From assembly GCA_027371725.1 (NCBI GenBank), contig DAHXMN010000006.1, forward strand, positions 1-19,527: a stretch of 19,527 nt of DNA. The letters are read 5' to 3'. Position numbers and translations under genes: made by a program. Position 1 is the first letter of the stretch. Each line of letters starts with the position of its first letter. Below the pieces are notes generated by a model. It was given only the letters and a program-made list of their open reading frames with translations, had not been told where the DNA came from and ran no database searches. Shown here one piece after another: positions 6,584 through 14,113 of the stretch. The stretch is from Candidatus Woesearchaeota archaeon. Lineage in GTDB: Archaea; Nanobdellota; Nanobdellia; Woesearchaeales; UBA525.

Positions 6584-7405
6584 ATGGCGACCGCATGCAT
6601 CGTAGATGGCACCAAGGCCAAGCGACCATTCTCCAAGACGACATTCGCGATGCACGGCTTCAACGTCGTCACTTGCCCGGCTTGCGAACTGAAATATGTG
6701 GATATCTCGGACGATGCGCTCTCTTTGATTCTCAAGAGATACTATGAAGGAGCGTATGACAAGCGAACATCGGAGAAGAGCACAGCCCTGAGCAGATTCA
6801 GAAAGAGCGTCGCGTCAATCACAGGCATGGATTTGGCGATATCGGAATCGCAAGCGAGATTCATGGAGAGAAGCGGTCTCATCCAAAGCAATAATATCAT
6901 CGATCTCGGCTGCGGGCAAGGGAAGCTCCTCATCTTTCTTGAACGGAGAGGATATGAAGTGGGGGGGGTTGAGCCAGACCCTGAACGCGCGAGAGTCGGA
7001 CAACAGCAGTTGAAGAGGGACGTTGTGAAGATAGGAACGATAGACAATCCGGAGAACTATGACGTCGACGTGATAATCATCTCCCATGTTCTCGAACATC
7101 TGACGAGGCCCGATAAATTTCTGAGGCTGCTGAAGAAGAGAAATCCCGAGGCGAAACTGTTCGTGGAGGTTCCGAACTGCGCAAATCCTGAAGGCCTGAA
7201 GGCGAGCATGAGCGAGCCGCATAATTACCATTTCAACGCGAGGAATCTCAAGGCGCTCCTGGAGAACTGCGGGTGGAAGGTAAAGCGTACGGAGACATGC
7301 GCCGCGAACGGATACTATTGGGCACACATCCTCTGGTTTTTGCTCAGGAAAGACGTCTGTCCGAGGAAAGAAAATGGTTTCTTACTGAGACTGATGGCGG
7401 AATAG
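6584..7405 (+). CDS. Class I SAM methyltransferase, sugar C-methyltransferase-like
   Basis: Methyltransferase of 273 aa. A Cys-containing N-terminal segment has C5-x2-D8 and C31-PA-C34, resembling the zinc-binding head of sugar C-methyltransferases but with one Cys replaced by Asp. The SAM-binding motif IIDLGCGQGK is at 105-114, the post-motif ISHVLEHL at 166-173, and EPHNYHF (211-217) recalls the conserved His region of that group. It probably methylates the nucleotide sugar made by the two upstream SDRs, or the finished glycan; Campylobacter heptose loci also carry such an enzyme. It starts 15 nt after the SDR stop with no strong ribosome binding site. It uses ATA and AGA codons more freely than aglB does. 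Its 3' end abuts the convergent SDR gene. Confidence 0.8.
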   Translation: MATACIVDGTKAKRPFSKTTFAMHGFNVVTCPACELKYVDISDDALSLILKRYYEGAYDKRTSEKSTALSRFRKSVASITGMDLAISESQARFMERSGLIQSNNIIDLGCGQGKLLIFLERRGYEVGGVEPDPERARVGQQQLKRDVVKIGTIDNPENYDVDVIIISHVLEHLTRPDKFLRLLKKRNPEAKLFVEVPNCANPEGLKASMSEPHNYHFNARNLKALLENCGWKVKRTETCAANGYYWAHILWFLLRKDVCPRKENGFLLRLMAE

Positions 7406-7406
7406 C

Positions 7407-8165
7407 TCAAGGTACATGCAAGAATGCGCGGACCGTTTCTTCGCTAGTCTTCACGCGCATGGCTTCTTTCAGCTTCCCGATATTGACGAGGTAGGTCTCC
7501 CGAGGAAGGGTGGAAGAGTCCGCGGGAAGCTCCTTGCCGAGCCAGTCCGCTATCTGCTCGGGAGTGATCGTCCCGTCGCCGCAGACGTTGAACATTTCCT
7601 TGTCAGAGTCCTTGAGCCGGAGAATCGCTTCGCCGACGTCCAACGTGCTGATGTATTGATATGCGGATTTCGGATTGATGTAGAGCTTGCCGCCGTGCTG
7701 GAGATCGTAGATCGCATTTTTCTTGAGTCCGGGTCCTACCATTCCGCCGAGACGGAGAATCAGCCAATGCTGAGCGTGACGCATCACGAGCAGCTCGGCG
7801 AGTCGCTTGTGAAAGCCGTAGTTGCTCAGATGAACCGGGTCGATGGTAGTGTCCTCGGCGTTGTTCTCGGGGTGCTCGTGGTCGTCGTAGACGTCGATGG
7901 TAGAGAGGTAGATATAGGTGCCGTACTGGAAGTCTGAGAGCGACCGCATGACGTCGGCGACGTTCATCTGGAAGTCGAGCTGTGGGTCCTGGGCGGCGAG
8001 GAACTTCTTCGAGTTGCCGGCTGCGTTGATGAAGAGGTCGCACCTACTCCCTTTGTACAGGTCGTAGTTCTCACGGTCAATCCCTATATACTCGATTCCG
8101 TGATCTTGGAGTCGGAGCCCGATACCGGTGCCAACGAAGCCCTTGTGACCAAAGAGATAGATCAT
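7407..8165 (-). CDS. Small NAD(P)-dependent epimerase/dehydratase-like SDR
   Basis: A short extended SDR of 252 aa. The nucleotide motif GHKGFVG is at 6-12, the active-site strand STIDVY at 88-93 and YGFHK (Y116, K120) gives the catalytic Tyr-Lys. It is shorter than usual (300-350 aa), with a reduced substrate domain. Sugar-nucleotide modification is likely from context, but the substrate is unknown. The ATG at 8165 is 25.5 nt from the centre of a TATA box, implying a leaderless transcript. It is transcribed alone and ends 1 nt from the convergent methyltransferase stop. Confidence 0.78.
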   Translation of the reverse strand: MIYLFGHKGFVGTGIGLRLQDHGIEYIGIDRENYDLYKGSRCDLFINAAGNSKKFLAAQDPQLDFQMNVADVMRSLSDFQYGTYIYLSTIDVYDDHEHPENNAEDTTIDPVHLSNYGFHKRLAELLVMRHAQHWLILRLGGMVGPGLKKNAIYDLQHGGKLYINPKSAYQYISTLDVGEAILRLKDSDKEMFNVCGDGTITPEQIADWLGKELPADSSTLPRETYLVNIGKLKEAMRVKTSEETVRAFLHVP

Positions 8166-8186
8166 GCGTTCGTCTATCCGAAAAAA

Positions 8187-8194
8187 TTTATAAA
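8187..8194. promoter_or_regulatory. Single palindromic TATA box between two divergent leaderless genes
   Basis: TTTATAAA reads the same on both strands. Its centre (8190.5) is exactly 25.5 nt from the ATG of the minus gene (8165) and 25.5 nt from the GTG of the plus gene (8216). No second TATA-like element is visible in the 50-nt gap, so the box probably serves both directions. Confidence 0.65.
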
Positions 8195-8215
8195 TATTCT
8201 CACTCCGGAGGCGGC

Positions 8216-9427
8216 GTGGACCGCCTTGTCATCATCGACTACTATCTCGCCGCGGAAGGCGGCCATCATGAGGTCTATGACTATTCGATCGCGCGGGAGG
8301 CCGTGCGCAGGGGCAAGAAGGTCGAGGTCCTGAGCCCCTCGCGGCAATCAGGAGAGAAGCCGGCATTCCTGGAGGAATGCCTTGACCGGCGGACGAGGCT
8401 GCGGCGGCTGGCGGAGAAGATGCCGTTCGGCATCTCTTATGTGCTGAAGACTGCGCTGCACACTGCCGAGATGAGAACCATCTTCCGCACGAGAAAATTC
8501 GACGAGAAGACAGTGGTGCTCTTCCAGACCGTCGACCGACTGTTCCCGCTGAGCTTCTGCCTGGCGACGGCCTTCATGAAGCCGAGAGCGAGAGTCGTCG
8601 TGATACTTCGGAGAGGCATACGTGACCATTACGAATCCGACAGTCCCTTCATAGCACGCCTCAAGAGCGCCGTCCACGACCCCTTCATGCGCCTCATCCA
8701 CCGATGGAAGAACGTGGTCTTCTGCTCCGACAGCAACATTATCACCGACGAGCTCCACCGGGACGGGTTCGACGACGCCGTGACCTTCCCCATCCCGCAC
8801 CTCCCACCCCGGCAACCGCTGAAGAAGAAAGGGAGGAAGACAATAGTCGGCTTCTGGGGCGGCGCGCGCTTCGAGAAGGGATTCGACCTGCTGCCGGACA
8901 TCATCGAGGACGTGATCAAGCGGTCGCCGAAGCACGTCTTCAAGGTTCACAACTACGCCCACGGCGTGAAGTATCTCCATCAGAGCTCCTCGGTCGTCCA
9001 GGTTGCGCAAGAGCGCATGCAGACCTTGAAGAAGAAACACCCAAAAAATATACTCATTATTTCACGCTACCTCTCTGATGCAGACTATGCGAAGGAGATG
9101 GGCTCGTGCGACATCGTGCTGATACCATACCGACGCGAGCTTTACGGAGGGGGCACTTCAGGGATACTCGCGGAAGGGATCGCGTTCGGCGAGTGGATTG
9201 TCGTGCCCGACAAGACATGGATGTCTGACCAGGCAAGGCGTTACGGAAAGATATCGATATTCAGGAAATTCGACGCCGCGTCGATAGCGGATGCCGTCCT
9301 GAGGTGCACGAATGGTGTACAGAGCGCGTCCGGCAAACGCCTCAATGCGCAGATCAGCGAATGGTATTATTTTCATTCTCAAAGAAGATATGTGACCCTC
9401 CTTGAGAGCCTCTCTGCAGGCATCTAG
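8216..9427 (+). CDS. GT-B (GT4-like) glycosyltransferase
   Basis: Glycosyltransferase of 403 aa with a GT-B layout: N-terminal Rossmann-like domain (LVIIDYYLAAEGGHHEVYDY), then a C-terminal donor domain with VGFWGGARFEKGFDLLPDI (211-229) and IPYRRELYGGGTSGILAEGIAFG split over 303-325. The classical Glu-x7-Glu pair is not clear; Glu320 probably takes the second position. Donor and acceptor are unknown. It starts with GTG, since the protein's first strand begins there and no ATG lies near. A GGAGG (8207-8211) lies 4 nt before, but the TATA spacing predicts transcription starting at the GTG itself. The next glycosyltransferase follows after 84 nt with its own promoter. Confidence 0.8.
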   Translation: MDRLVIIDYYLAAEGGHHEVYDYSIAREAVRRGKKVEVLSPSRQSGEKPAFLEECLDRRTRLRRLAEKMPFGISYVLKTALHTAEMRTIFRTRKFDEKTVVLFQTVDRLFPLSFCLATAFMKPRARVVVILRRGIRDHYESDSPFIARLKSAVHDPFMRLIHRWKNVVFCSDSNIITDELHRDGFDDAVTFPIPHLPPRQPLKKKGRKTIVGFWGGARFEKGFDLLPDIIEDVIKRSPKHVFKVHNYAHGVKYLHQSSSVVQVAQERMQTLKKKHPKNILIISRYLSDADYAKEMGSCDIVLIPYRRELYGGGTSGILAEGIAFGEWIVVPDKTWMSDQARRYGKISIFRKFDAASIADAVLRCTNGVQSASGKRLNAQISEWYYFHSQRRYVTLLESLSAGI

Positions 9428-9482
9428 AGCGGAAAAAGAAGACGATTCTTTCTGGAAGCGAGATGCGAAAAAAGGCGCTATC

Positions 9483-9490
9483 TTTAAAAA
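9483..9490 (+). promoter_or_regulatory. TATA box of the glycosyltransferase at 9512 (leaderless)
   Basis: TTTAAAAA, with the TTTAAA core centred 26.5 nt upstream of the ATG at 9512. No ribosome binding site precedes the ATG, so this gene probably has its own leaderless transcript despite following another glycosyltransferase on the same strand. Confidence 0.65.
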
Positions 9491-9511
9491 GCGGGTCAAA
9501 ATGACGATTGC

Positions 9512-10672
9512 ATGGCCTCACGAGAAAGGCGCCGACGAGTCTTCATCCAAAATCTCTCAGTCAACTATAACGGCAATCTCGGGATGCTCGCCAAGGAGGA
9601 TTGCGTCGCGCTCGCTGCGAACATCATGGCTGAAGAGAGATATCGCTCCATCGTCGCTACAGTCGATATGATAGGACTCGGAATAAAGTCCCCGGAGAAC
9701 CGGCACACCCTACCCGAAGTGGAGATCTACAACTTCAGTTCCTTGCGAGAATACCTCCGCTTCATGCGCTCGGAGAAACCAGATATCGTCTTCGGGAACG
9801 CGCGCACCGTCGTCGGGTTGACCGCGTCGTTCTTCGGGAGGCGGAGCGTCTTCATGAATCACCACAGTTCGCTCCCGAAGAAGTGGTGGCAGCGTATCGT
9901 CCTGAAGGTCTTCCTGCCGCGGTTCGACGCTATCAAGGCGGACACTGAAGCGGAGAAGCGTGAGCTCCTCAAGCTCGGCACTCTCGACGCGAAGAAAATC
10001 AGCATCATCCCCATCCCTATCGACCACAAATTCCTCGGGAAGAAACCGGCGCAGGACTATCTTCGCGCGCTACGGAAGAGATACGGTATAGAGGACGGCG
10101 AGAAGGTGCTCCTCTTCCTCTCTGTCCTCCGCGAGCACAAGCGTCCAGACACAATCCTTAAAGCGCTGAAGCTGCTGCGCGACCAGAACATCCGTGTCAA
10201 GCTCTTGCAGGTAGGCAAGGATGTCCTGAAGGAGCGGATCGGGAAGAGCTTCGGCGAGCTCGCCACGAAACTCGGGGTGACCGATTCCGTCGTCTCGACT
10301 GGACGCGTCAGCGACGAGGACCTCCAAGCGTTCCTGCACCTTGCTGACGTCGGCATCCAGAGTTCCGACGCGGAGGGGCAATGCATCGTCGCGTTCGAGT
10401 ACGCCGCCGCGGGGTTGCCGGAATGCCTTTCCAACCTCCACTCTTTCGAGATCTTCGGGGGAAATGTCCTGCGCCATGAGCCCGGCGATGCGGAGAAGCT
10501 CGCGAAGAACCTAGAATATTACCTTACGCACCCCGCCGTCGCGAAGGTGCACGCGAAGAAGAACCAGGCGCTCGTCAGGAAGCAGTACGACTACGACCTC
10601 ATCAAGGGGAAGATGCGCGCGTTCATCCTCGGGAAGAAGCCCGCCGCCGTCAGGCGCGGACAGCGTAGATGA
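9512..10672 (+). CDS. GT4 family glycosyltransferase
   Basis: GT4 glycosyltransferase of 386 aa. The acceptor domain carries FGNARTVVG and MNHHSS; the donor domain begins at LLFLSVLREHKRPDTILKAL (200-219). The Glu-x7-Glu signature is E288-GQCIVAF-E296, followed by YAAAGLP. This retaining-type active site makes it the clearest GT4 enzyme among the plus-strand genes. It probably adds one sugar in glycan assembly; donor unknown. The C-terminus is basic (KKPAAVRRGQRR). The ATG at 9512 fits the TATA box. Its last 23 nt overlap the convergent FkbM gene. Confidence 0.88.
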   Translation: MASRERRRRVFIQNLSVNYNGNLGMLAKEDCVALAANIMAEERYRSIVATVDMIGLGIKSPENRHTLPEVEIYNFSSLREYLRFMRSEKPDIVFGNARTVVGLTASFFGRRSVFMNHHSSLPKKWWQRIVLKVFLPRFDAIKADTEAEKRELLKLGTLDAKKISIIPIPIDHKFLGKKPAQDYLRALRKRYGIEDGEKVLLFLSVLREHKRPDTILKALKLLRDQNIRVKLLQVGKDVLKERIGKSFGELATKLGVTDSVVSTGRVSDEDLQAFLHLADVGIQSSDAEGQCIVAFEYAAAGLPECLSNLHSFEIFGGNVLRHEPGDAEKLAKNLEYYLTHPAVAKVHAKKNQALVRKQYDYDLIKGKMRAFILGKKPAAVRRGQRR

Positions 10673-11414
10673 ACTCGCCCTCGAGCCGCGCGCGATAGCC
10701 GTTCTCGGCGAAGAATCGCATCAACTCGGCGTGATTGTGTTCGTTGATGGCGTCGTGGTACTCCATCGAGATGCGCCGGATCTTCCGGAGCGTCGCTTTC
10801 GGCAGCGAGAAGAGGATGTCATACTCCGCGCCTTCGCAGTCGATCTTCATGAAGTCGACCTTCGCTATCCGGTGCTTGCGGAAGGCGTCGTCGAGGGTAA
10901 TCGTCTGTATCCGCATCTTCCGGCCCGTGTTACGATGGAAGAGGCTGTTGCTCCCTGAGTGGGGGCCGTCATAGAGGTGCAGGTCCATCTTCCCCGTCCG
11001 GGAGAAGACCGCTTTCTGCTCCAGGATGACATTCTTCAGCCGGTTCCGGCGCACGTTCTCCTGCAGCAGGCTGAAGCTCTCCGGGAACGGCTCGAAAGCG
11101 AGGACCGTTTCCTTCGTCCGCGTCGCGGCGTAGAGCGTGAAGGAGCCGATGTGGCCGCCGATATCCACGACGGTGTCGTCCGGGCCGACGTCGTGACTGG
11201 GGGGCGTGTAGTAACGCATCCCCCACGTCTCCATCAGCATTGTGGCGTCGGACTGCGACGGCCTCAGCTTGACGCTCATCCCGTTGCGCAACTGGATAGC
11301 CATCGGCTCTTGCTGCCTGCGGAGATGTGCGAGGAGGAAGGAAGGCCAGTTCTTCAGGACACGGATGAGATGGAACGTGACGCGTGCCTTGTGGAGATAT
11401 GCCCGTACTCCCAT
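10650..11414 (-). CDS. FkbM family methyltransferase
   Basis: SAM-dependent O-methyltransferase of 254 aa. SAM-binding motif VVDIGGHIGSF is at 82-92, the acidic-loop FEP at 107-109 and the FkbM hallmark KIDCEGAE at 190-197. FkbM proteins in glycan loci usually methylate sugar hydroxyls; the target here is unknown. The ATG follows the stop of the second FkbM gene with no gap (TAGATG), and GGAGGAG (11421-11427) sits 6 nt upstream, so the two are co-translated. The 3' end overlaps the convergent glycosyltransferase by 23 nt. Confidence 0.9.
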   Translation of the reverse strand: MGVRAYLHKARVTFHLIRVLKNWPSFLLAHLRRQQEPMAIQLRNGMSVKLRPSQSDATMLMETWGMRYYTPPSHDVGPDDTVVDIGGHIGSFTLYAATRTKETVLAFEPFPESFSLLQENVRRNRLKNVILEQKAVFSRTGKMDLHLYDGPHSGSNSLFHRNTGRKMRIQTITLDDAFRKHRIAKVDFMKIDCEGAEYDILFSLPKATLRKIRRISMEYHDAINEHNHAELMRFFAENGYRARLEGEFIYAVRA

Positions 11415-12368
11415 CTACTTCTCCTCCGGCTCGAAGATGAAGTTGTTTCCTGCGGCGAGGTCCCCTTTCAGCTCGCGGTAGTGTGAGCCTGTACGGAGGC
11501 CGCGGGGGGTGACGATGCGGTAGCCGTAGCCGAGGCGCCGGAGGAAGGCGAACACCTCCTCGGGGCGGTAGCCGTAGCGCGTCGTCCACTTGAGCTGCAG
11601 CTCGAGGATGATGACAGGACGATGCTTCCTAATCATCTTCTCGGCGCCGTGGAGAAAGAGGAGCTCCACTCCCTCGATGTCCGCCTTGATGAGTGCTATG
11701 TGGGGAAGCGACTCCTTCCTGGCGAAGGTGTCGAGAGTCGTGATAGTAATCCGCTCGGTTTTCTTCCCGTTCTTGACGAGGTGGTTGGTTCCTTCGAGGT
11801 TGGTGGTGATGAATGCGCTCCCCTCCCGGTCACCGAGCGCGAGCTTGTGAGGGACGATCCTTCGACCGAGGCCGTTGAGCGCGATATTCGCACAGAGTCC
11901 CTTATAGGTGCCGGTCACTGGCTCGAAGCAGACTATCTTCGCGGAAGGGCTCCGCTGCGCGACGGTGAGGGCGAAAAAACCGATGTTCGCCCCGACGTCG
12001 AGCATCATCCCTTTCCGGATGTGACGAGAGATGTAATCGAGCATCGCCGCGTCTTCAGAGGAGTTAAACACTGCGATGAAACCCTCGGCAGAAGCAGGAG
12101 TACAAATTATGGAGATGCCTCCTTTGCTGATGGTAATCGAATCTGCCTTGATATCTAAGGTCACGTCAGTGGATGTGAGCCGATGCTGTATTTTAGAGAG
12201 TCTTTTCTCTAGGCTGTGGGGAGTGAACAGGTGATAGAGGGCGCTTGTTGCCAGGCGTTCATATACCCGATGGAAAGCGAGATATGCCGTCTCGTTCTTT
12301 CTAATCTGCCTCATCAGCCAATCTTTCATGGCAGCGACATTCAGCGAATACAATATAAAGTTAACCAT
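11415..12368 (-). CDS. FkbM family methyltransferase
   Basis: Second FkbM-type methyltransferase, 317 aa. The N-terminal 110 residues are a poorly conserved basic/helical region. SAM motif LDVGANIGFF is at 123-132, FEP at 148-150 and IKADIEGVE at 227-235. It is too unlike its downstream neighbour to be a recent duplicate, so the two probably methylate different positions. The start is uncertain: the ATG at 12368 is the longest option (an in-frame stop lies at 12393-12395), and Met14 at 12329 is possible. The TATA box at 12411-12420 would give a leader of about 20 nt without an obvious ribosome binding site. Confidence 0.87.
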   Translation of the reverse strand: MVNFILYSLNVAAMKDWLMRQIRKNETAYLAFHRVYERLATSALYHLFTPHSLEKRLSKIQHRLTSTDVTLDIKADSITISKGGISIICTPASAEGFIAVFNSSEDAAMLDYISRHIRKGMMLDVGANIGFFALTVAQRSPSAKIVCFEPVTGTYKGLCANIALNGLGRRIVPHKLALGDREGSAFITTNLEGTNHLVKNGKKTERITITTLDTFARKESLPHIALIKADIEGVELLFLHGAEKMIRKHRPVIILELQLKWTTRYGYRPEEVFAFLRRLGYGYRIVTPRGLRTGSHYRELKGDLAAGNNFIFEPEEK

Positions 12369-12410
12369 TGCAGCTTCGTTCCGTCTTCCCGTTCAAATGT
12401 CACCCAAAAA

Positions 12411-12420
12411 CATTTTATAG
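12411..12420. promoter_or_regulatory. TATA box in the divergent 12369-12441 gap
   Basis: CATTTTATAG on plus, CTATAAAATG on minus. On the plus strand its centre is about 26 nt from the ATG at 12442, fitting a leaderless glycosyltransferase transcript. On the minus strand it is about 47 nt from the FkbM ATG, so it may serve that gene with a short leader. A weak TTTGAA at 12393-12398 on minus is an alternative. Confidence 0.55.
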
Positions 12421-12441
12421 AAGAAGGTTGTCCGGAACTCG

Positions 12442-13503
12442 ATGATGCAAGGACCGAGACAGAGGATAAAATTCTTCATGGATTGCTTTGATTTTATAGG
12501 GAAGGAGATTTCCACAAAGAGGTCCGACATCACGTTCTCGTTCTATTACACGCAGAGTCGCTGGCGCTTCAACTTCCTCAGTGATTTCCTTGAGGTCAGG
12601 CAGAAGGCGAAGAGTGGCGAGCTTGACAAGTACGACGTCGTCCACATCAACAACTGGTTCAACTTTCTGCTCGTCAGGTATCGTCGCCCCGGCCAGGTGT
12701 GGATCGCGGAGAGCCACGCGTTCCATCTCGGCCTCGATTTCTGGGGGGCGACGGCGGACAGTTCGCTGCCCTTGAAGATGTTCGGCGCGGTCTTCTGCTA
12801 TCCCCTCCACCTCCTGTTGAGACGTTCAATAAAGAAGTTCGACCTGTACTATGTCGCGATTCCGAATCTCCTCGAGAAGGCGAAGGAGGTGCGTCCGGAC
12901 GCGACGTGGCTGCCCAATCCTGTCTCCGGATCGCCGGTCACGAGGAAACTCGGAAAGATGGAAGGCCGGCCCGCAATCTTCTATCCCACTCGTCTCCATC
13001 GGATGAAATCGCCCGAATTCGGCTTCGTCATCTTCGACAAGATACTGGAAAGGTATCCTGAAGCAAAACTCCATCTGATCCGCTACCATCCTAACCATAG
13101 CCAGTACGCCCATTACCGGTCTCTCCTGAAGAGATATGAGCAATACATCGTCTGGCATGATTTCGTGCCGCGGGAGCAGCTTCCCGCTTTCTACGCATCA
13201 TTCGACATCGTTCTCGGCGCCTTCGGGAAGGGCCTCCTGAATCTCGTCGAACTGGAGGCGATGACTGTGGGCGCGCCGGTCGTGAGCTACGACCGCTACG
13301 AGTTCATCAAGCGAGAATTGGACGAATTGCCTTCGTTCGCGGTTGAACTTCTCGAAGATGAGAAAAAGAGGAAAGCCTACGCCCGGGAGGGGAGAGCATA
13401 TGTCGCACGCGCCCACAACCCTGCGACAGTCGGGAAGACCTACTTGAAGAATGTCCGAGGCAAGTTGGAAGCCCTCAAATCTTCTCCATCACGAAGACGT
13501 TGA
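12442..13503 (+). CDS. GT4-like glycosyltransferase
   Basis: GT-B glycosyltransferase of 353 aa. The N-terminal domain includes DVVHINNWFNF (65-75) and IAESHAFH (88-95). The donor domain starts at IFYPTRLHRMKSPEFGFVIF (179-198), and FGKGLLNLVELEAMTVGAPVV (261-281) corresponds to the Glu-x7-Glu region, with the first Glu replaced and E270/E272 in the second position. Sugar and acceptor are unknown. ATG at 12442 (a second ATG follows immediately) fits the TATA spacing for a leaderless message. The N-terminus is somewhat short for GT4 and lacks the usual first beta-strand glycine loop. The 3' end overlaps the convergent methyltransferase by 29 nt. Confidence 0.82.
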   Translation: MMQGPRQRIKFFMDCFDFIGKEISTKRSDITFSFYYTQSRWRFNFLSDFLEVRQKAKSGELDKYDVVHINNWFNFLLVRYRRPGQVWIAESHAFHLGLDFWGATADSSLPLKMFGAVFCYPLHLLLRRSIKKFDLYYVAIPNLLEKAKEVRPDATWLPNPVSGSPVTRKLGKMEGRPAIFYPTRLHRMKSPEFGFVIFDKILERYPEAKLHLIRYHPNHSQYAHYRSLLKRYEQYIVWHDFVPREQLPAFYASFDIVLGAFGKGLLNLVELEAMTVGAPVVSYDRYEFIKRELDELPSFAVELLEDEKKRKAYAREGRAYVARAHNPATVGKTYLKNVRGKLEALKSSPSRRR

Positions 13504-14113
13504 TTTCTCCGAGGAGAGGGCTGTTCGTCGGGATGATGGTGCGCAGGAACGGCAGCCGCACCCGGTTGAAGAGGCGCCGTTCGATTCTGAACTTCCCCCC
13601 GGCGAGCTTCTCCAGTTCCCAGGAGAGCGTCGGGCTCGTGTGGCTCATGCCGGGGCCTTTGCCCCGCGGGTCGGTGTCGCCGCGGAGGAAGGCGTAGAAC
13701 CTGCCGGTGAAGAGGAAGAAGAGTCGGCTGTAGACGCTCTCGACGTTCGGCGTCGTGAGGATGAGCGTCCCTCCTTTCTTCAGGACGCGGTGGGCCTCGG
13801 AGAGCAGCAGGTACTTGTTCTCGAGGTGCTCGATCACCTCGACGGCGCAGACGATGTCGAACGTCGCGTTCTTCGCGGCAATCCCCTTGTTGAGATCTGA
13901 GACGAAGAAGGGAGAGCCGCCCTTGAAATACTGCCGGGTGAAATCCGTGCCGGTGCACCTGATGCCGGGAAGAGATTCAGTCACCCTCTTGATGAGCGCT
14001 CCCTCCCCGCAACCGGCGTCGAGGAGCCGGCCGTTCTTCCCGGAGAGGACACTCAGGACGCTGCTATGGACGCCGGGAGCGGCGTATTCCGTGAACTCTT
14101 TTCTTTTCGTCAT
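13475..14113 (-). CDS. Class I SAM-dependent methyltransferase
   Basis: Methyltransferase of 212 aa in the UbiE/Methyltransf_11 style. Motif I LLDAGCGEGALIKR is at 30-43, VIEHLEN at 93-99 and LKKGGTLILTTPN at 111-123. A loop at 145-160 (RGDTDPRGKGPGMSH) with a following His recalls methyltransferases of glycan loci. It is the third gene of an operon with a glycosyltransferase and a flippase; its ATG overlaps the flippase stop (ATGA), with AGGGGG about 7 nt upstream. Methylation of the lipid-linked glycan is the likely role, inferred from context. Confidence 0.87.
   Translation of the reverse strand: MTKRKEFTEYAAPGVHSSVLSVLSGKNGRLLDAGCGEGALIKRVTESLPGIRCTGTDFTRQYFKGGSPFFVSDLNKGIAAKNATFDIVCAVEVIEHLENKYLLLSEAHRVLKKGGTLILTTPNVESVYSRLFFLFTGRFYAFLRGDTDPRGKGPGMSHTSPTLSWELEKLAGGKFRIERRLFNRVRLPFLRTIIPTNSPLLGEINVFVMEKI

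Noticed and set aside
9428..9511. Terminator between the two glycosyltransferases
   Set aside because: No T-run or hairpin is clear; the AT-rich element is better explained as the TATA box of the next gene.
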